Shown here in pieces: positions 1 to 7,978 of a DNA stretch of 15,228 nucleotides. Both the position numbers and the translations under genes were made by a program. This DNA comes from Treponema sp. (lineage in GTDB: Bacteria > Spirochaetota > Spirochaetia > Treponematales > Breznakiellaceae), in contig JAISLX010000129.1 in assembly GCA_031277045.1 (NCBI GenBank), forward strand, positions 1 to 15,228. The letters run 5' to 3'. How positions within the stretch are numbered: the stretch's first letter is position 1; each line of letters begins with the position of its first letter. The notes below the pieces were generated by a model. The model worked only from the letters and a program-made list of their open reading frames with translations. It ran no database searches and was not told the origin of the DNA.

Positions 1-153
1 GCTCGGCCTTTTTCCTCACACACCGTATGCCCCCGGCAAGGCATACGCCCTGGCCGGGGCTGCGTTTATTGCGCCCCGTGGCGGTTTTTCTGTTTTCCGG
101 CCGGGAACAGGCCCTTGTCCGGAAGCAGGGAGAGCGCATGTGCCGGAGGAAAG

Positions 154-295
154 TACCGCGGGCGGGAAAAAACAGGGTGGAACAGCTGCAGGGCGGGGTG
201 CCGGAGGTAAAAACGCCCCGCATGCGGGGTGTTTTTGGCCTCCGGCAGGCCCCCAGGAGAAACTTGCGTCCTGTTTTTTCCCGCCCGCTGTGGTA
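154..295. repeat. Large imperfect palindrome (about 140 bp)
   Basis: Nested complementary segments share one centre near 222-223. The outer arms are a perfect 19-bp inverted repeat, GCGGGCGGGAAAAAACAGG at 158-176 and its reverse complement at 270-288, flanked by TACC (154-157) and GGTA (292-295). Inside are GGGG/CCCC (195-198 with 250-253), GCCGGAGG/CCTCCGGC (200-207 with 239-246), AAAAAC/GTTTTT (209-214 with 231-236) and CCCCG/CGGGG around a CATG tip. Between 177 and 194 the arms have diverged. Such a long shared-centre palindrome suggests a mobile palindromic repeat (MITE- or REP-like) or a long structured RNA. Its identity is not established. Confidence 0.7.
209..236. terminator. Bidirectional intrinsic terminator-like hairpin
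   Basis: This is the core of the palindrome. AAAAAC and CCCCG pair with CGGGG and GTTTTT, with one G-T pair between the two blocks and a CATG loop. The stem ends in a run of five T on either strand, so it could terminate transcription in both directions. No gene in the window ends here. It may serve a gene to the left of position 1 or insulate comFB. Confidence 0.5.
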
Positions 296-340
296 TCATG
301 TTTATATATGCGCTCGCCCTGCCGGGATACGCTGCAAACC

Positions 341-369
341 TTGAGTTTTCCGGACAAGTCTATTATAAT
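341..369 (+). promoter_or_regulatory. Sigma70-type promoter of comFB
   Basis: The -35 element TTGAGT (341-346) and the perfect -10 element TATAAT (364-369) are separated by exactly 17 bp. Initiation would fall near 375-377, leaving a leader of about 12-14 nucleotides that is essentially the ribosome binding site GAGAGAGGGG before the ATG at 389. This is the best-looking promoter in the window. Confidence 0.8.
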
Positions 370-388
370 TTGTCAGAGAGAGGGGCTT

Positions 389-685
389 ATGGCTTTTGAA
401 GATGATTATGATTTTGAACTTTTGAAAAACGAAGCCGAGAAACTGGTAATCCATGAACTGGAGCGGCAGCTTGAGGCATGTAAAGATGAAATATGCCGCT
501 GCAATGACTGCGTTGTGGATATGGCGGCTCTTTCGCTCAATTCCGTAAAACCGCTTTACCGCTTTTCACTGCTCGGAACCCAGTACGCGCTGCAGGCGAT
601 GAATGAAAAGAGCTACGCCGACAGCGTCCAGAAAGCGGTCGCCCAGGCCATTGAAAGGGTGAGCAAAAACCCAAGCCACGATTAG
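389..685 (+). CDS. ComFB family protein (putative c-di-GMP-binding)
   Basis: The product has 98 residues. It contains the ComFB-family core: a helical N-terminus, a cysteine cluster C31, C36, C38, C41 within CRCNDC, then VVDMAALSLN (42-51) and the KPLY segment (54-57). The family is named for the Bacillus late-competence operon, and ComFB-domain proteins in cyanobacteria have been described as c-di-GMP receptors, so a second-messenger role is plausible here but inferred. The frame is open further upstream, but the start at 389 is chosen because GAGAGAGGGG sits just before it and the domain begins there. It is monocistronic and convergent with the beta-propeller gene. The two stop codons overlap by four bases with no terminator between them, so the transcripts may interfere. 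Confidence 0.85.
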   Translation: MAFEDDYDFELLKNEAEKLVIHELERQLEACKDEICRCNDCVVDMAALSLNSVKPLYRFSLLGTQYALQAMNEKSYADSVQKAVAQAIERVSKNPSHD

Positions 686-2667
686 TCGCTCCGGACGCCG
701 CCCCGCAGCACGATGTCTTTCCGCTGAAACATCCATTCGCCGGGGTAGATTCTGAGGATGGCCAGGGCCTTTCCCGTGCCGGGTTCATGCCAGCAGATGT
801 TTCCATCCCCGTCAAGGACAATAAAACAATCCCCCGCGCCGGTAATTTTCAGGGGAAGGCCGGGGGTTCTTTCAAATTCGCGGATACCCCCGGAAGTATA
901 AATTGAAGCGCCTTTTCCGCCGAGGCTGGATGCCAGAAAACCGGAGGCTTCGGCAAGGGAGAACCGGGTGTCCTCGCCCGGATACTCAGCCAGAGATTCC
1001 GGCCGCGAAGGGTTGGCGGCGTTGATCCGCAGAATCGAGGTTTTGACGCCTTCCGCACCCTGAGCCACCGCCGCTCCGTAGACGCTGCCGGAAGCGCCCC
1101 GGTAAACCATCAGCCCGGCCTGTGAAGGGTAGGGGATCGGGACGGTTTCGCCGGTAACGGTGTTCACCATGAGAAAGGGGCTGCTGCCCAGAACGGCGCT
1201 GCGGCCGAGGATGACATTATTCCCGTTGACAAAAACGGCGTCCATGGCGCCGGCGGATGAAAACGAAAAAACCCGCGGCGCCGCCGAATCGTCCCGGACG
1301 GTGACAACGGATAAACCGCCTGAAGTGTCGAGGAAGAGTATTTTCCCCGCGCAGGCATCGACGGATACAAGCGGGAAGCGGAGGGGAGGGACAGGGGGCC
1401 GGGCTGTTTCGCCCGACGGTGAAAAGGCGGAACGTATTTCCGGAAGGAGCCGGGTATTGCCGCTCTGCCAGAACAGGAATTCCGCTTCCCCGTCTTTTCC
1501 CTCCCCGAAGGGGCTAATCCTTGAAAAGCCGGAATTTTTTTCAAGGGACAAAACTTCCCCGCCCCTTATTCCGCGGTAATCAATGGGAATAAAACCGATG
1601 CTGTTTTCGGTCAGAAAGGCGAGGACGCCGCCGGAAACGGCCGTTTCGGCAATCGGGAGCTGGGGCCTGACCGCCAGGGGGCGGGCCTGACCGTCCCTGT
1701 CAAGAAGCAGCAGTTCCCCGTCGCCGGTACCCACGGCGATGGTTTCACCGGCCGAAAAGGCGCTTGCGCCGGCGGAAAGCGCGGGAAGGCCAACGCGGTT
1801 TCCGCCGTCAAGCCGGCCGGAACGGTCGACGCCGAAGCGGTAAACGCCGGGCGAGTCGCCGCCCCGCACCAGGCAGTAAAAATTCATTCCGCCGGCCGGC
1901 GCGCACAGCAGGGAACCCCGCGGAACGGAGATGTTCCTTCCGAGGATGTCCCCCGAAACCGCGTCGATGACCGCCAGGCCCCGGGAATCGATGCCCGCCA
2001 GGTAACGGTTGTTCCCGAACATGACGGGCGAGGACAGGTTTGGTATCGTTTCAAAGCCGCCGGTTTTGTTTCCCGATTCCAGATCCCAATACGAGAGTTC
2101 GCCGTTGGTGAAATAAACGATCATGTTCCTTTCGGATCTTCCGGTTGCCGCGAAGGCCGCGCTGCCTATCAGGGTTTCGGGGGAGTTGAGAATCTCGCCG
2201 GTTTCAGGATGGATAAAGGCCAGTCCCGTTTTGCCTGTTCTGGCGGCGATAATAAAATTCCCCCGGGCCGAATAGGTGACAAAGCTCACGGGATCCCGGA
2301 AACGCAGGGTAAAAATATTTTCCCTGTTCCGGTAATTCCAGGCGGATATTCCGTAGAGGCCGAGGCCGTCGCTTTCTACAACGCAGATTTCCGTTTTTTC
2401 CGGCCGCGGAACCATCGCCTTTATGCCGCCGGAACTCAACTGGAACCGTTCCGCCGCCGCCGCGGTTCGGGTGTCCCATATCCCAAGGAAACCGTCTTCC
2501 CCGCCGCTTAAAATCTCATCCCCCGAAAAAACAAGAACGTTGACAGGCCCCCGGTGCCGGCCGGGAATTACGCCGCCGAAGATCCAGTCGTTCCGGCCGC
2601 TGTTTTGGGCGGGGGAGGGGAGGGCGCACAAAAAAAGCATACAAACCGCGAGGGCCGGGCGGTTCAT
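682..2667 (-). CDS. Exported WD40-like beta-propeller protein
   Basis: The 661-residue product begins with a signal peptide: a hydrophobic stretch of about residues 6-17, then a likely signal peptidase I site after PSPAQ near residue 21. No lipobox cysteine is seen. The mature part is made of repeating beta-strand units. The first, about residues 33-70, is a recognisable WD40 blade (HRGPVNVLVFSGDEILSGG, ending GIWD). Later units are degenerate, for example YWDLESG and DGELLLLDRDG. The length would allow about two seven-bladed propellers. Such proteins are usually protein-interaction scaffolds; no partner or enzyme activity can be read here. The ATG overlaps the stop of the CpXC gene as ATGA, with GGAG eight bases upstream, so it is the last gene of the rpsB-rseP operon. 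A periplasmic location is inferred from the signal peptide. Confidence 0.75.
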   Translation of the reverse strand: MNRPALAVCMLFLCALPSPAQNSGRNDWIFGGVIPGRHRGPVNVLVFSGDEILSGGEDGFLGIWDTRTAAAAERFQLSSGGIKAMVPRPEKTEICVVESDGLGLYGISAWNYRNRENIFTLRFRDPVSFVTYSARGNFIIAARTGKTGLAFIHPETGEILNSPETLIGSAAFAATGRSERNMIVYFTNGELSYWDLESGNKTGGFETIPNLSSPVMFGNNRYLAGIDSRGLAVIDAVSGDILGRNISVPRGSLLCAPAGGMNFYCLVRGGDSPGVYRFGVDRSGRLDGGNRVGLPALSAGASAFSAGETIAVGTGDGELLLLDRDGQARPLAVRPQLPIAETAVSGGVLAFLTENSIGFIPIDYRGIRGGEVLSLEKNSGFSRISPFGEGKDGEAEFLFWQSGNTRLLPEIRSAFSPSGETARPPVPPLRFPLVSVDACAGKILFLDTSGGLSVVTVRDDSAAPRVFSFSSAGAMDAVFVNGNNVILGRSAVLGSSPFLMVNTVTGETVPIPYPSQAGLMVYRGASGSVYGAAVAQGAEGVKTSILRINAANPSRPESLAEYPGEDTRFSLAEASGFLASSLGGKGASIYTSGGIREFERTPGLPLKITGAGDCFIVLDGDGNICWHEPGTGKALAILRIYPGEWMFQRKDIVLRGGVRSD

Positions 2668-3299
2668 TTCAGTTTCTCCGGACGCATCATGTTCTGTACC
2701 GAAATATAGGAACGTATACGCAGGGAGGCAAATACTTCAGACCCCGGATGTTTTTTATAGTCCTCCAGGGTTTTCCCGTAAACGCCCAGGGGTACACGGC
2801 TGACCGCGACCTCGTCCGCCCGGATACCGTGCAGATGAAATTCGATTGATTCAGGCCCCTTCCCCTGGTACCAGACGCTTGTTTCAAGGCCCGGCCAGGT
2901 TTCTTCGGCCTTGAGCAGGAGATAATATTTAAGCGCCTCGATAACCGCCGGCTCAAGTCCGTCGCGGATAACCGCGACACGGTCGGACAGTTCGGGGTAG
3001 CCGATGATCGTTTCCGTCCTCAGGGCGGAATCCCCCGGCCCGGGGGGATCTTTTTTGCGCCGGTAAAATTCACCCCGTTCAAGTTCGGGCAGAACCTCAA
3101 ACCGGATACTCCTGCCGGGCCAGAGCAGCGTTACGGGAAATTCGGGCTTGTGCTTTTTGCCGCAGCCCGGACAGTGGAAGCTCATAAAGCTGCCGTCCGT
3201 GATTTTGTCTATATATTCACTCTCCCGGTCAAGATCGATTTCCTCCGGCGCTTCCACGGAAAAGGCGCTCCCGCAGGGGCAGCTTATTTTTTGTTTCAA
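2664..3299 (-). CDS. CpXC domain-containing protein
   Basis: The 211-residue product starts with the CPC motif (C7-P-C9) and a second pair HCPGC (C43, C46). This four-cysteine arrangement is typical of the CpXC domain and probably forms a zinc ribbon. The remaining about 150 residues are soluble alpha/beta sequence, and I see no signal peptide or membrane segment. CpXC proteins have no established biochemical function. The start is uncertain: two in-frame TTG codons lie at 3305 and 3299. The second is preferred because AGGAGGAG lies six to eight bases before it but only about two before the first. It sits 30-odd bases after rseP and overlaps the propeller gene by four bases (ATGA), which suggests co-expression and translational coupling with that exported protein. 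Confidence 0.75.
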   Translation of the reverse strand: MKQKISCPCGSAFSVEAPEEIDLDRESEYIDKITDGSFMSFHCPGCGKKHKPEFPVTLLWPGRSIRFEVLPELERGEFYRRKKDPPGPGDSALRTETIIGYPELSDRVAVIRDGLEPAVIEALKYYLLLKAEETWPGLETSVWYQGKGPESIEFHLHGIRADEVAVSRVPLGVYGKTLEDYKKHPGSEVFASLRIRSYISVQNMMRPEKLK

Positions 3300-3335
3300 G
3301 GTCAACTCCTCCTGCCGGCCGATCCCGGGCTTTGT

Positions 3336-4694
3336 CTATCTGCGCGTCAGATACAGAATGTCCCCGAATACGGCGAAGATCATGAGACCGAAAATCAGAA
3401 TCGCCCCCAGGGTCTGGAAAACGGCTATGAACCGGGGGTTGAGCGGTTTTCGTTTTATCAGCTCGATTATAAAAAGGACTATCATGCCCCCGTCAAGGAC
3501 GGGAAGGGGAAGCAAATTCATGATGCAGAGGGCTATCGAAATGAGGGCAAGAAAATCCATCATGGAACGGATTCCGTCGGCAAAACTGTGGCCGAAGCCT
3601 TCGGTGGCGGCGTCCCCCACCATGTAGGTGATGCGTACCGGGCCGGATACGGCCTGGGTAAGGTCAATGCCCCTGAAAAGAAGGCCGAGGCTCCGCAGGG
3701 ATACTACCAGGGTTTTCCAGGCCTCGCCCACGCCCTTTGCGATGCCCGCGGGAAAGGAAAGCGCGGGGGTACGGTAGCGGATCGTGCCGTAGGAGATTCC
3801 CAGGTTGGCTTCACCGTTTTCGGAATAAAGGGGGATAAGCCGCGCCTGCCTTTCCTCGCCGTTCCGCTCATAGTCAATGACAAGAAGCGGGGGCTTGCCC
3901 GCCAGCAGGCCCAGAAAGTCCACGCTGTGAAGCACCGGCTCGCCGTTTGCGCGGAGCACGCGATCCCCTGCCGCGAGTCCCGCGGCCATCGCGGGCCCGC
4001 CTTCGGCCACCCTGTCGATAACCGGATCCGTCCAGAAGTAAACGCCGATTTTTCCCGCGCCGGTTTTTTTGTCAAGACTCGGCCTTACGGAAACGCGCAG
4101 AATTTCACCGTCCCTGTCTACCGTAAGGGAAAGAAGTTTTTCGGGATTGACGGCGATGTTTTCCTGCACGTTATGGTAGTAGGGGGTTTCCCTGCCGTTT
4201 ATTTCGATTATCCTGTCGCCGGTACGCAGTCCCGCCTCGTCCGCGGGAAAACGCTGGCCCCTGTTTACCTCCGACGCGAGCACTACGCGGTTGCTCAGGG
4301 TTTCGATTTCAAAACCCAGCCCCCAGATCAGTGAAAGCACCAGGACGGCGAACACGAGGTTGAACAGGGGCCCCGCAAAGGAGACCGCGATGCGGCGGAC
4401 GGGACCGGCCGCGAAAAAACTTCCCGGCTCCGGGCCTGTTTTGTTTTCCCTTTTTTCCCAGGCTTCCTGGAATTCGTTTTCCCCCTTCATCTTGCAGTAG
4501 CCGCCCAGGGGGAACATGCCAAGCCGGTATTCAACCGCGCCGATTTTCTTTTTCAGAACGGGCCGGCCCCAGCCTATAGAAAAAGCCTCGACATCGATTC
4601 CCGCCAGCCGGGCCGCGAGAAAATGTCCCAGTTCATGGACAAAAACGACTATCCCCAGACCAAAAAGACCAAGGATTATTTTCAAGAAAAGCAT
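3336..4694 (-). CDS. rseP: RIP metalloprotease RseP (site-2 protease)
   Basis: The 452-residue product is a membrane zinc protease that cuts transmembrane substrates such as anti-sigma factors and signal-peptide remnants. The first membrane helix carries the zinc motif HELGH (20-24, catalytic Glu21). The third ligand region is NLLPLPVLDGG (393-403, Asp401) in a C-terminal helix. Between them lie the membrane-associated beta segment ending MFPLGGYCKMKGE (about 60-72) and two PDZ-like domains, recognisable at DEAGLRTGDRIIEINGRE and GPAMAAGLAAGDRVLRANGE. The length is normal for RseP of E. coli type with tandem PDZ domains. Its start lies 13 bases inside dxr. No sigma/anti-sigma pair is seen in this window, so the substrate is unknown. 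Confidence 0.95.
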   Translation of the reverse strand: MLFLKIILGLFGLGIVVFVHELGHFLAARLAGIDVEAFSIGWGRPVLKKKIGAVEYRLGMFPLGGYCKMKGENEFQEAWEKRENKTGPEPGSFFAAGPVRRIAVSFAGPLFNLVFAVLVLSLIWGLGFEIETLSNRVVLASEVNRGQRFPADEAGLRTGDRIIEINGRETPYYHNVQENIAVNPEKLLSLTVDRDGEILRVSVRPSLDKKTGAGKIGVYFWTDPVIDRVAEGGPAMAAGLAAGDRVLRANGEPVLHSVDFLGLLAGKPPLLVIDYERNGEERQARLIPLYSENGEANLGISYGTIRYRTPALSFPAGIAKGVGEAWKTLVVSLRSLGLLFRGIDLTQAVSGPVRITYMVGDAATEGFGHSFADGIRSMMDFLALISIALCIMNLLPLPVLDGGMIVLFIIELIKRKPLNPRFIAVFQTLGAILIFGLMIFAVFGDILYLTRR

Positions 4695-5830
4695 GCCTGT
4701 TTTTCCTTCCTGATAAATTCTTCAGCCAGAATTCTGGCTTCTCCGTCCGCTTTCAAAACCGGGGCAAGAGCGGAAACCTCCCCGTTCCAGTCCCTGTTCA
4801 AAACATAACCTACAATCCGCGGTATATCAAGGAATCCGGAGTCTCCCGAAAGGAAAGACGCCACGGCCGCCTCGTTCGCGGCGTTGTATACGCAGGGGTA
4901 GAGTCCGCCCTTCTCCGCCGCCTCGTAGGCCAGGCCGAGCATGGGGAACCTTTCAAAGTCGGGCTTTTTAAATTCGAGGGTAAGGGATTCGAAATCGAGC
5001 TTTCCGAAGGGGGAAGAGCGGGTTTCCGGCCAGTACAGGGCTTCGTGAATGGGCAGCCGCATGTCCGGCCGGGAAAGCTGGGCATAAAGGGCCCCATCGG
5101 TCAGGCGGATAAGAGAATGTACCACGCTTTGGGGGTGAATGACGACCTTTACCTGTTCCGGTTTCACGCCGAAAAGTCTGACCGCCTCTATAACTTCAAG
5201 GCCCTTGTTTGCCATTGTGGCGGAATCCACCGTGATCTTGGGACCCATGTTCCAGGTGGGATGGGCCAGAGCATCCTGTACGCCGACCGTCTCAAGCTGC
5301 CGGAGACTGTGGCGGCGAAACGGTCCGCCTGACGCGGTAAGGATGATCTCCCGGACTCCGTCCCGGCCGTGGGCCTCCAGAAGCCTGAAAACCGCCGCAT
5401 GTTCGGAATCCACCGGGATAACGGGAATCCCCCGTTCCTCCGCCAAAGCTTTAACCAGGGGGTAAGCCAGGACAACTGTTTCCTTGTTCGCCAGGGCCAG
5501 GGAGGAGCCGGAACGAAGGACCGCCAGGGAGGGAAGGAGCCCCGCGGCCCCGGCAATCCCGTTTACCGTAATACCGGCGCCCGCCTCCCCGATGGCGGCC
5601 AATAGCGCCTCGCGGCCCCGGCGCTTAACGCGGGAAGCCGGATCGGGGCCTTCCGCGCCAAGGACCAGCACCGCGCGGGGAAATTCGGTTCCCAGCCTTT
5701 CCAGGGCGGTGGCGCCGCGATTTGCGGAAAGCAGCACCACATCAAAATCCCCGGCGTTGGCGCGGACCACGTCCAGCGCCGCCGTGCCGATAGACCCGGT
5801 GGCCCCCAGAATCGCCAGCCTTCGTTTCAT
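4682..5830 (-). CDS. dxr: 1-deoxy-D-xylulose 5-phosphate reductoisomerase
   Basis: The 382-residue product converts DXP to 2-C-methyl-D-erythritol 4-phosphate with NADPH and a divalent metal, the committed step of the MEP isoprenoid pathway. The NADPH-binding GATGSIG (9-15) opens the protein. LANKET lies at 113-118, the metal ligands Asp141 and Glu143 are in PVDSEH, ASGGPF follows at 166-171, and MANKGLEVIEA (206-216) supplies the third acidic ligand. The length matches the family. AAAGGA precedes the ATG at a spacing of five to six bases. It begins nine bases after cdsA and overlaps rseP by 13 bases. With uppS two genes upstream, the operon holds both the entry step and a use of isoprenoid precursors. 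Confidence 0.97.
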   Translation of the reverse strand: MKRRLAILGATGSIGTAALDVVRANAGDFDVVLLSANRGATALERLGTEFPRAVLVLGAEGPDPASRVKRRGREALLAAIGEAGAGITVNGIAGAAGLLPSLAVLRSGSSLALANKETVVLAYPLVKALAEERGIPVIPVDSEHAAVFRLLEAHGRDGVREIILTASGGPFRRHSLRQLETVGVQDALAHPTWNMGPKITVDSATMANKGLEVIEAVRLFGVKPEQVKVVIHPQSVVHSLIRLTDGALYAQLSRPDMRLPIHEALYWPETRSSPFGKLDFESLTLEFKKPDFERFPMLGLAYEAAEKGGLYPCVYNAANEAAVASFLSGDSGFLDIPRIVGYVLNRDWNGEVSALAPVLKADGEARILAEEFIRKEKQACFS

Positions 5831-5839
5831 GCCCGTCCT

Positions 5840-6688
5840 TTAGGTACGGAAAAACCAGTGCAGGACGTAAAACACCGGCGCCGCCAGGCAGATAGAATCG
5901 ATGGTGTCCAATACCCCGCCCCTGCCGGGGATAATCCCGCCGGAATCCTTGATACCGGAACTTCGCTTCATCGCGGACTCGGCCAGGTCCCCCAGGGCCG
6001 CGGCCAGACCGGTGCAAAGGCCGATCAATATCCCCGGCAGAGGGGAAGGCAGCCGGCCTGACGCGAAACCCGTCAGCATATCCGCTCCCGCGCCGATAAG
6101 AATTGACGCGCCGATACCTCCGGCAAAGCCCGCGACGCTCTTGTTAGGGCTGGCCTTGACAACGCCCCGGCTGCCCTTGCCGAAGAGACTGCCCACCGCC
6201 CAGGCCGCCGAATCGTTGGCAAAAACCATAAGGAGAAACACCAGGATCACCGTTCCCGCGCCGGGAAGCATGGTCATCCGTACCACCCAGGCCATGAACA
6301 AACCCGGATAGATCATCACCGAAAAGCCGGCGGCGATCCGTGTCGTATACGCGGTAAGTTCCTCCGCGGAACAAAAGACCCGGGACACAAGGAGCCAGAA
6401 AGCCCCCAAAGTATACACCGAAGGGAGGATATGGGTCCCCAAACCAAAGCCGCTGACCACCGTAAGGGCGGCGGGTCCCAGAATTCCCAGGATCAACGCC
6501 TCCGCCGGGTGGATACGGACGCCTTTTTTGCCAAGAATGCCGGCAAATTCCAGCGCGCCCAGGGCGCTGAACAAAATTGCCAGGATGTTGACGGCCAAGT
6601 GGCCGCGATAGGGAAGAAACAAAACAACCCCGGCGACCAGGGGCAGCCCGACGATAAAAACAAGGAACCGCTGGACCAGCTTTTTCAT
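5840..6688 (-). CDS. cdsA: Phosphatidate cytidylyltransferase
   Basis: The 282-residue, strongly hydrophobic protein has about seven or eight predicted membrane segments. It makes CDP-diacylglycerol from phosphatidic acid and CTP for phospholipid synthesis. The C-terminal CdsA signature is present as MKRSSGIKDSGGIIPGRGG (240-258) followed by VLDTID (259-264), including the metal-binding Lys-Asp and Asp residues. Where many CdsA proteins read GHGG, this one has GRGG with Arg256, and Thr262 replaces the common Arg. The frame extends upstream inside uppS, but the ATG at 6688 is chosen because it forms an ATGA overlap with the uppS stop and has GGAGGG eight bases upstream. Confidence 0.93.
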   Translation of the reverse strand: MKKLVQRFLVFIVGLPLVAGVVLFLPYRGHLAVNILAILFSALGALEFAGILGKKGVRIHPAEALILGILGPAALTVVSGFGLGTHILPSVYTLGAFWLLVSRVFCSAEELTAYTTRIAAGFSVMIYPGLFMAWVVRMTMLPGAGTVILVFLLMVFANDSAAWAVGSLFGKGSRGVVKASPNKSVAGFAGGIGASILIGAGADMLTGFASGRLPSPLPGILIGLCTGLAAALGDLAESAMKRSSGIKDSGGIIPGRGGVLDTIDSICLAAPVFYVLHWFFRT

Positions 6689-7434
6689 GCCGCAGGCCCT
6701 CCTTCCCCATCGTGGAGGCCGCCGTAACGGCGATCCCGCGCCGCGTAGCAGGCCAGGGCCGTTTCCAGATCCTCCTCCGAAAAGTCGGGCCAGAATTTGC
6801 CGCTGATGTAGTACTCCGCGTAGGCCGCTTCCCACAGAAGGAAGTTGCTGACGCGGAATTCCCCCGCGGTCCGGATGATCAGATCCGGATCCGGCACATC
6901 GGGGTTGTCCAGGCAGCTCCGGAGCATGGTCTCTGTGAAGCCGGTTTTGTCATCCGCGGGGACAGGTCCGGCGGCGGCCAGCGCGCGGTTTACCGCGCGG
7001 ACAATTTCGTCCCGGCCGCCGTAGTTCAGGGCCAGAACAACCTGCGTACCCTTAAAATCCCGTGTGTCTTCACAGGCGCGCCGCAGTTCAGCCGCGATAT
7101 CCTGGGGGAGACGGGAGGAATCCCCGGCATGGCGGATACGGATACCGTTTTCCCGGTAAAAGTTCAGTTCCCCCCGCAGATGCCGCCGTACCAGGGACAT
7201 GATAAAGTTGACTTCTTCCACATCGCGTTTCCAGTTTTCGGTAGAAAAGGTGTACAGGGTCAGGTAGGAAATTCCCCTGTCGCTGGCGGCCTTGACGATC
7301 CGCTTTGCCGCCTTGAGCCCTTCCAGGTGTCCCTGGGGGCGGCTTTGACCACGGCTCTTTGCCCAACGGCCGTTCCCGTCCATGATAATTCCCAGATGAA
7401 CGGGAACGGCCGTGTTCACGCTGCTATCGTTCAA
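6685..7434 (-). CDS. uppS: Isoprenyl transferase (undecaprenyl diphosphate synthase)
   Basis: The 249-residue product condenses isopentenyl diphosphate onto farnesyl diphosphate to make the long cis-polyprenyl diphosphate that carries peptidoglycan precursors. HLGIIMDGNGRWAK (13-26) holds the catalytic Asp19. LYTFSTENWKR follows at about 66-76, and the C-terminal part has RTAGEFRVSNFLLWEAAYAE. The family more often has RTSGE or RTGGE and WQ where this protein has RTAGE and WE; these changes are modest. The start is a TTG with a poor ribosome binding site, 11 bases inside frr, so translation is probably coupled to frr. A GTG at 7419 is an alternative start that would shorten the protein by five residues. 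Confidence 0.95.
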   Translation of the reverse strand: MNDSSVNTAVPVHLGIIMDGNGRWAKSRGQSRPQGHLEGLKAAKRIVKAASDRGISYLTLYTFSTENWKRDVEEVNFIMSLVRRHLRGELNFYRENGIRIRHAGDSSRLPQDIAAELRRACEDTRDFKGTQVVLALNYGGRDEIVRAVNRALAAAGPVPADDKTGFTETMLRSCLDNPDVPDPDLIIRTAGEFRVSNFLLWEAAYAEYYISGKFWPDFSEEDLETALACYAARDRRYGGLHDGEGGPAA

Positions 7435-7978
7435 ATATCTCGTTCTCTTTTTCTTCCAGCGCCTGATTCAGTTTGGTGATGTAACCGTCGGTGAGCTTTT
7501 GCAGTTCTTCCCCATGTTTGGCCTCTTCATCCTCGGTAAGTTCCCCGTCTTTAAGGAGTTTTTTGAGTTCCTCGTTCCCGTCCCGGCGGATATTCCGCAC
7601 CGCCACCCGGCCCTGTTCCGCCTGGGTTTTGGCCAGCTTGGCCAGTTCCTTGCGCCGGTCTTCCGTGAGAGGGGGTATGCTGACGCGGATCACTTTACCG
7701 TCATTGCTGGGGTTCAGGGAAAGTTCCGAGGTACGAATCGCTTTCTCGATTTCCCCAATCAGATTTTTGTCCCAGGGCTGGATTACGATAAGACGGGCTT
7801 CGGGAACGGAGACGTTGGCCACCTGGTTCAGGGGAGACTTGTTCCCGTAATAATCAACCCGGATCTTATCAAACAGGGAAACCGAAGCCCTGCCGGTCCT
7901 GATGGAGGTAAAACCATCCCTCAAACTGGCGAGGGTCTTCTTCATCCGGTCTTCACAGGCGCTTAGTACCTGATGCAT
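7424..7978 (-). CDS. frr: Ribosome recycling factor
   Basis: The 184-residue, full-length product works with EF-G to split the post-termination ribosome. It has the two-domain RRF pattern: helix 1 with RMKKTLASLRDGFTSIRTGRA (11-31), which contains the conserved arginines, then the beta domain with the YYG turn, PLNQVANVSVPEAR and IQPWDK. Two long C-terminal helices starting at PPLTEDRRKELAKLAK follow. Its ATG overlaps the tsf stop by one base (TAATG), and AAGGTGGG lies upstream within the end of tsf. In many bacteria pyrH lies between tsf and frr; here they are directly fused end to end. Confidence 0.97.
   Translation of the reverse strand: MHQVLSACEDRMKKTLASLRDGFTSIRTGRASVSLFDKIRVDYYGNKSPLNQVANVSVPEARLIVIQPWDKNLIGEIEKAIRTSELSLNPSNDGKVIRVSIPPLTEDRRKELAKLAKTQAEQGRVAVRNIRRDGNEELKKLLKDGELTEDEEAKHGEELQKLTDGYITKLNQALEEKENEIFER

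Larger units (their letters stand above)
1..388. other. Intergenic region upstream of comFB, structured, no gene
   Basis: No convincing protein gene lies here. The open frames on both strands are proline-, glycine- and arginine-rich translations of GC-rich DNA, and their similarity to one another comes from an inverted repeat. The stretch holds a possible pseudoknot at 24-59, a large imperfect palindrome at about 154-295 whose core resembles a bidirectional terminator, and the comFB promoter at 341-369. The gene to the left lies outside the window, so it is unclear whether the palindrome ends its transcript. Confidence 0.7.

Noticed and set aside
100..150. SRP (4.5S) RNA, because of a TCCGGAAG-CAG stretch
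   Set aside because: The conserved helix-8 context with its asymmetric loop and the second GGAA segment is not present in the right order.
16..388. Short proteins on both strands upstream of comFB
   Set aside because: Composition is dominated by Pro, Gly, Arg and Lys, and the similar peptides on both strands come from the palindrome.
2600..2667. Lipoprotein signal in the propeller protein
   Set aside because: The N-terminus ends in PSPAQ and no lipobox cysteine lies at the cleavage position.
3150..4334. 394-codon plus-strand frame antisense to rseP
   Set aside because: It mirrors a gene with clear site-2 protease motifs. Its own translation has no recognisable domain and is a by-product of GC-rich third positions.
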